NCBI GenBank assembly: GCA_964514665.1
Contig: CAZESH010000208.1
Coordinates: 1 to 7,916 of the forward strand
Length of the DNA: 7,916 nucleotides
Reading direction: 5' to 3'
Source of the DNA: CAZESH01 sp964514665
GTDB taxonomy: Bacteria > Bacillota > Bacilli > Paenibacillales > KCTC-25726
Positions 5,046-7,916 of the stretch are shown here, piece by piece. The position numbers were made by a program, and so were the translations under genes. Within the stretch, counting starts at the first letter, position 1. Every line of letters starts with the position of its first letter. The notes beneath the pieces are model-generated. The model saw only the letters and a list, made by a program, of their open reading frames with translations, had not been told where the DNA came from and did no database searches.

Positions 5046-5879
5046 TTGATTTCAAATTTGTGGAGAAGCGCCGGCGGATACATTGTCGCTATTTTCGGCT
5101 CGGCGCTGATCGCCGTAGGGTTCAACCTTTTTCTTGTCCCCCATCAGCTGCTCAGCGGAGGAGTATCGGGGATATCCATGCTTGTCGGTTATTTGGCGAA
5201 TTGGAATATCGGACTGCTTTATCTGCTGTTTAATTTGCCGATTATCATAACCGGATGGTTCATCATCGGCAAACGGTTTATCCTGATCAGCGTCGTATCC
5301 GTAGTCAGCACGACCTGGTTCATGCAGCTGTTTCCGGTGCACGAATTTATTCGCGACCCCATCCTTGGCTCGGTTTTCGGCGGCGTTCTGGTAGGAATCG
5401 GCACCGGCTTCACCTTGAGAAACGGAGGCTCAACGGGCGGCTTTGACATTGTAGGCTGGATTCTCACGAGAAAAAGGGATTTCCCGCTCGGCTCCGTCTT
5501 GTTTATGCTGAATGCCGTTGTGATACTGGCTTTGGGCTATCCGGACAATTGGGATTCGGCGCTTTATTCCATGCTGTCGATCTATATTACGGGAAAAATT
5601 GTCGACACCATTCATGTCCGGCACATCAAGGTGACATGCTTTATCGTGACCAACAAAACCGAACTGATGCTGGACAAACTGCTGAAGCTTCCCCGCGGTG
5701 TAACGATCATCAAAACAGAAGGCGCATTTTCCCATATTTCCAAAGATATGCTGATGACCGTGACTACCCGCTACGAGTTGGCTGAACTCAGAAAAATTAT
5801 CCGCGATACGGATCCGAAAGCTTGGGTGAATATCGTGGAAACCGTAGGCGTAATCGGAGATTTTAGAAAATCCAAATAA
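5046..5879 (+). CDS. yitT: YitT family membrane protein (YitT_membrane + DUF2179)
   Basis: A 277-residue integral membrane protein of the YitT/YqfU/YpjC/YvjA group, of unknown biochemical function. Residues 1-190 hold about six hydrophobic segments (near 12-31, 55-74, 79-96, 106-124, 150-165 and 172-188). They include the family signatures GFNLFLVP (25-32), LSGGVSGI (36-43) and NGGSTGGFD (126-134). The DUF2179 domain follows from about residue 196 (VTCFIVTNK onward), a small soluble domain with the usual GV-T-I and ML-TVTTRYEL features, to the end. The length matches the family. Several B. subtilis paralogues exist, so the symbol marks the family, not a proven orthologue. TTG start chosen as explained for its ribosome site. 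It diverges from cshA and appears monocistronic with a promoter of the next gene close behind; no clear terminator follows its stop. Confidence 0.9.
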   Translation: MISNLWRSAGGYIVAIFGSALIAVGFNLFLVPHQLLSGGVSGISMLVGYLANWNIGLLYLLFNLPIIITGWFIIGKRFILISVVSVVSTTWFMQLFPVHEFIRDPILGSVFGGVLVGIGTGFTLRNGGSTGGFDIVGWILTRKRDFPLGSVLFMLNAVVILALGYPDNWDSALYSMLSIYITGKIVDTIHVRHIKVTCFIVTNKTELMLDKLLKLPRGVTIIKTEGAFSHISKDMLMTVTTRYELAELRKIIRDTDPKAWVNIVETVGVIGDFRKSK

Positions 5880-5887
5880 TTGCCTGT

Positions 5888-5915
5888 GTGAAAACCTTTT
5901 GTTCTATGCTATACT
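5888..5915 (+). promoter_or_regulatory. Candidate promoter for the 64-residue ORF
   Basis: GTGAAA (5888-5893), 16 bases, then TATACT (5910-5915), preceded by TGC as an extended -10. It gives a leader of about 90 bases before the GTG at 6012. Confidence 0.45.
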
Positions 5916-6011
5916 TTATTCATAATTTCATAATATTCTGGCTTTTTAAAACAGGTTTCCAAGATTACAGTTCTATCGGTTTATCAAAATTCGATGGGAA
6001 GGGTGATTTTT

Positions 6012-6206
6012 GTGGAAATGATGACATTAAAGCTTTCCAGAATCGTTATGGAATTCACCCCCGAGCTTTACAATTGCTTAAAGCCGGGTGAATTGGATTC
6101 AACGATCGTGCTCCGTGACGGCTTGGAGAAACTCAATGCGGACGAAGCGATCGAGATTATTCAATACAGCATTTACGAACATCAAAAAGACGCCTTCCTT
6201 CATTGA
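6012..6206 (+). CDS. Conserved-looking 64-residue hypothetical protein
   Basis: I do not recognise the family. The product is small, acidic and without a signal or membrane segment. It begins MEMMTLKLSRIVMEFTPELY and includes DGLEKLNADEAIEIIQYSIY, which would form amphipathic helices. Start: GTG at 6012-6014, six bases after AAGGGTG (5999-6005). An in-frame ATG at 5994 would add six residues but overlaps this ribosome site and has none of its own. The last codons (QKDAF) are also the 5' arm of a strong terminator, so coding and termination share sequence. It has its own candidate promoter, and codon use is ordinary. Together these support a real gene, but no function can be offered. Confidence 0.65.
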   Translation: MEMMTLKLSRIVMEFTPELYNCLKPGELDSTIVLRDGLEKLNADEAIEIIQYSIYEHQKDAFLH

Positions 6207-6220
6207 AGGCGTCTTTTTTC
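6184..6220 (+). terminator. Strong intrinsic terminator, probably bidirectional
   Basis: AAAAAGACGCCTTC (6184-6197) pairs perfectly over 14 bp with GAAGGCGTCTTTTT (6205-6218) across a seven-base loop, ending in TTTTTTCTT. Read on the minus strand it also ends in five T residues, so it can stop transcription arriving from the MFS gene. The TGA stop of the upstream ORF lies at the loop/3' arm boundary. Confidence 0.92.
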
Positions 6221-6362
6221 TTATTCACTCCCGCAGGATAAAAAATTGTATTTTCTCTTGATCTTAGCATAGGCTTCGATGGTTCTTGGTCTGTCAGGTT
6301 AGGACTGGTCATACATGCATCCTTGCGGAAAGCAAGAGAATCCGAATCGGAACGTTCCCCTC

Positions 6363-7549
6363 TTACTCGATATTATTCGCAAACGTGTCCATATCTGCAG
6401 CAGTACCGCGCTTTAGATAATAGGCGTGCGTAGCAAAAAACAGGATCGCGGCTGCAGCTGCCGTAGCGGCTCCGAACAAATACATCGCCGACCAACTGAA
6501 GAGTTCCTGAATCCATCCTCCGACAAGCCCTCCCAAAATCCCCGCGACGCCGATAAACACCGCCGCCAACAGCGACTGACCGGTCGATCGCATATGATCA
6601 GGAATCAATTTGGTCGGATATAGGACGGCTACGCTCCAAAATGCAGCAAAAGTAATCCCATGCGACAGCTGCAGAAATGTTATCACAATCGGACTTGCGA
6701 TCAGGGCATAGGAGAGCCAGCGAAACATATAGAAAATGGCAATTACGCCAAGCAGCGCCAATTCGTGAAATTTGTTCAGCAATTTCCCTATGTAAACAAA
6801 CACGAGAATCTCGCTTCCGGCAGACGCCGCAAACGCCCATCCCACAAAGGAATTCGAGGCGCCCAAATGGTGCAGATAGAGCCCGAAAAAACTGTCATTC
6901 ATGCGGTGCGGAATCGATATGATCATAACAAGAAACAAAAACCACAAGAAATCACGGTTTTTAAACACGACTCCCAAGCTTTTCAGTGATATTTTCATAC
7001 CTTCTGCAGGCTGGTCTTTTAGAAACAGAATACTAATGATCGGAATCAACCAGAGCCCCCAGTACAAGTAAGGCAGCCGGACAATTCCGCCGATGTGCGT
7101 CAGAATCCATCCGGTTACAACGGCGATCACCATGAAGCCGTCGATCCCCACAGCCGCACGCTCCCATAGCTTCTTCCTTCCCTTATTGCGGTTTGAATCG
7201 TCATGCTGTCAATCAACGGAGCAGAAGGCATCATAAAAAAATACAGCAGCAAGGAAAAGGCAAAAGCTTCCATAAACGATCCCGCAAGGAACAATCCTAC
7301 GCTGACAGCTATAGTCAGCCCCCATAAAATAGCAATTATCGCCTTTACCGTACGAAGCCGATCACTGATATAGCCCCATACGGGCTGGGCAAAAACCGCA
7401 ACAAACGGCCCCATCATCATAAGCAAGCCGATTTGCATGGAGGTATATCCTTTTTGCTGAAAATATAAGGGTAAAAAAGGGAGAAGCACGGCATTCAGCG
7501 CATAGTATGAAAAGTACATGGCTTTTAAAGCATTCAACTGCTTTCTCAT
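6363..7549 (-). pseudogene. MFS transporter (PPP/HcaT-like, MFS_1_like), split by a -1 frameshift
   Basis: A major facilitator superfamily permease of the inner membrane, resembling the 3-phenylpropionate/H+ symporter-like group (HcaT, B. subtilis YwbF). The substrate is not predictable. Restored length would be 395 residues, normal for the family. The first part runs from residue 1 to Ser136 and includes WGYISDR (58-64, the loop 2-3 motif) and GRSYGSVRLWGS. The rest resumes in the next frame with GFMVIAVVTGW and continues through the remaining helices to the end. At 7140-7142 one base is missing: the minus strand reads TCG AC GGC where a three-base codon is needed (for example ATC). Without repair, translation stops at 7127. 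Start: ATG 7547-7549, six bases after AAGGAGAT (7556-7563); an upstream-extended frame to 7618 has no better site. No slippery heptamer is present. Lesion or sequencing error is unresolved. Confidence 0.88.
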
Positions 7550-7627
7550 GGCAAGATCTCCTTCTGGTCGAAAGCTGCTGTACGTTTTTACTGTGAAAAT
7601 ATTACCGCGATTTGGCATAAATCACCC

Positions 7628-7658
7628 TTGTGATTCTCGTCGGTTTTTGTCATATAAT
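7628..7658 (+). promoter_or_regulatory. Candidate sigma-A promoter of the right-edge gene
   Basis: Perfect TATAAT at 7653-7658, with TTGTGA at 7628-7633 (19-base spacer, long). A small inverted repeat, AATCAC-CCTT-GTGATT (7620-7635), overlaps the -35 and could be an operator. The transcript would start about 30 bases before the ATG at 7694. Confidence 0.5.
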
Positions 7659-7693
7659 GTAGGTATGCTATCCGATGGGGGAGAAGAGAATTC

Positions 7694-7916
7694 ATGGAAA
7701 TCTTATTGGCGTCATTATTGTTACTTTTAGGAAATTTCTCCGCAAGCCAGCCTGACCTGACGCTGGAGCAAATGGCAAAAATCGTTTTACAACCGCAGCA
7801 GCAGCCGATTACGCAGCCCTCCGGGAACAACCAGGCACCCGAACAAAGCGATGGCTTCGTAAAACAGGATCCCGAGGAGAATTCCCCTGTAGTAAAAGGA
7901 ATCTATTCTACGGCAT
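7694..7916 (+). CDS. Secreted protein, N-terminal fragment (function unclear)
   Basis: Partial gene, open to the right edge (74 codons). The ATG at 7694-7696 follows a purine-rich GGGGGAGAAGAG stretch. Residues 1-18 (MEILLASLLLLLGNFSAS) are a hydrophobic export signal, unusual in lacking a basic residue at the front. A Gln/Pro/Asn-rich linker of about 45 residues follows, typical of the spacer after a signal in secreted or membrane-tethered wall proteins. The fragment ends VVKGIYSTA. A KGIYxTA start is reminiscent of the DUF4015 putative glycoside hydrolase domain, but only nine residues support this, so it is a hint and no more. It is divergent from the MFS gene. Confidence 0.6.
   Translation, partial: MEILLASLLLLLGNFSASQPDLTLEQMAKIVLQPQQQPITQPSGNNQAPEQSDGFVKQDPEENSPVVKGIYSTA

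Noticed and set aside
6207..6362. Extra gene or RNA between the bidirectional terminator and the MFS stop
   Set aside because: No ORF with a ribosome site, no promoter and no strong fold; a short CTTGC/GCAAG stem lacks a T tract. Nothing supportable was seen.
7127..7151. Programmed frameshifting in the MFS gene
   Set aside because: No slippery heptamer or stimulatory structure is seen at the junction, and MFS permeases are not known to need it; a simple deletion or error explains it.
1..7916. CRISPR array, tRNA, rRNA, insertion sequence or phage elements
   Set aside because: No regularly spaced repeats, cloverleaf-like sequence, transposase motif or terminal inverted repeats were found on either strand.

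Overview
The window looks like chromosomal DNA from an endospore-forming Bacillota, most likely Paenibacillus or a close relative. The evidence is a spore cortex-lytic enzyme gene (sleB) behind a consensus forespore sigma-G promoter, a CshA-type DEAD-box helicase, YitT and YesL-like (DUF624) membrane proteins, strong Shine-Dalgarno sites with frequent GTG/TTG starts, and T-tailed intrinsic terminators. Genus placement is inferred from gene style, not from a search.

Layout. Positions 1-52 (minus) hold the first 17 codons of a YtxH-like gene. sleB (170-901, minus) follows, then a transaldolase gene (tal, 980-1636, minus) broken by one in-frame TAA. The gap 1637-1991 holds a tal promoter and a 6S RNA-like gene (about 1738-1919, minus) with a TATAAT promoter. 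Next are a DUF624 membrane protein (1992-2933, minus) and cshA (3076-4632, minus) with a GNRA-looped terminator. The 413-base gap 4633-5045 separates cshA from the divergent yitT (5046-5879, plus). This gap contains a possible small membrane ORF, a T-tailed hairpin, a 14-bp long-range inverted repeat and a six-codon mini-ORF with a good ribosome site. After yitT come a 64-residue unknown ORF (6012-6206, plus) whose end forms a terminator, an MFS transporter with a one-base frameshift (6363-7549, minus), and the start of a secreted protein running off the right edge (7694 onward, plus).

How it works together. Most genes appear to be single transcription units, and no pathway cluster is obvious. 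The best-supported regulation is at tal/sleB. The tal terminator hairpin contains the sleB Shine-Dalgarno in its 3' arm and the sigma-G -10 element across its 5' arm. Read-through RNA would have the sleB ribosome site sealed, while RNA started at the sigma-G promoter would lack the 5' arm and be free to translate. The cshA leader is the second structured region worth attention.

Caution: tal and the MFS gene each carry one single-base lesion in an otherwise well-conserved frame. These may be real pseudogenes or sequencing errors.
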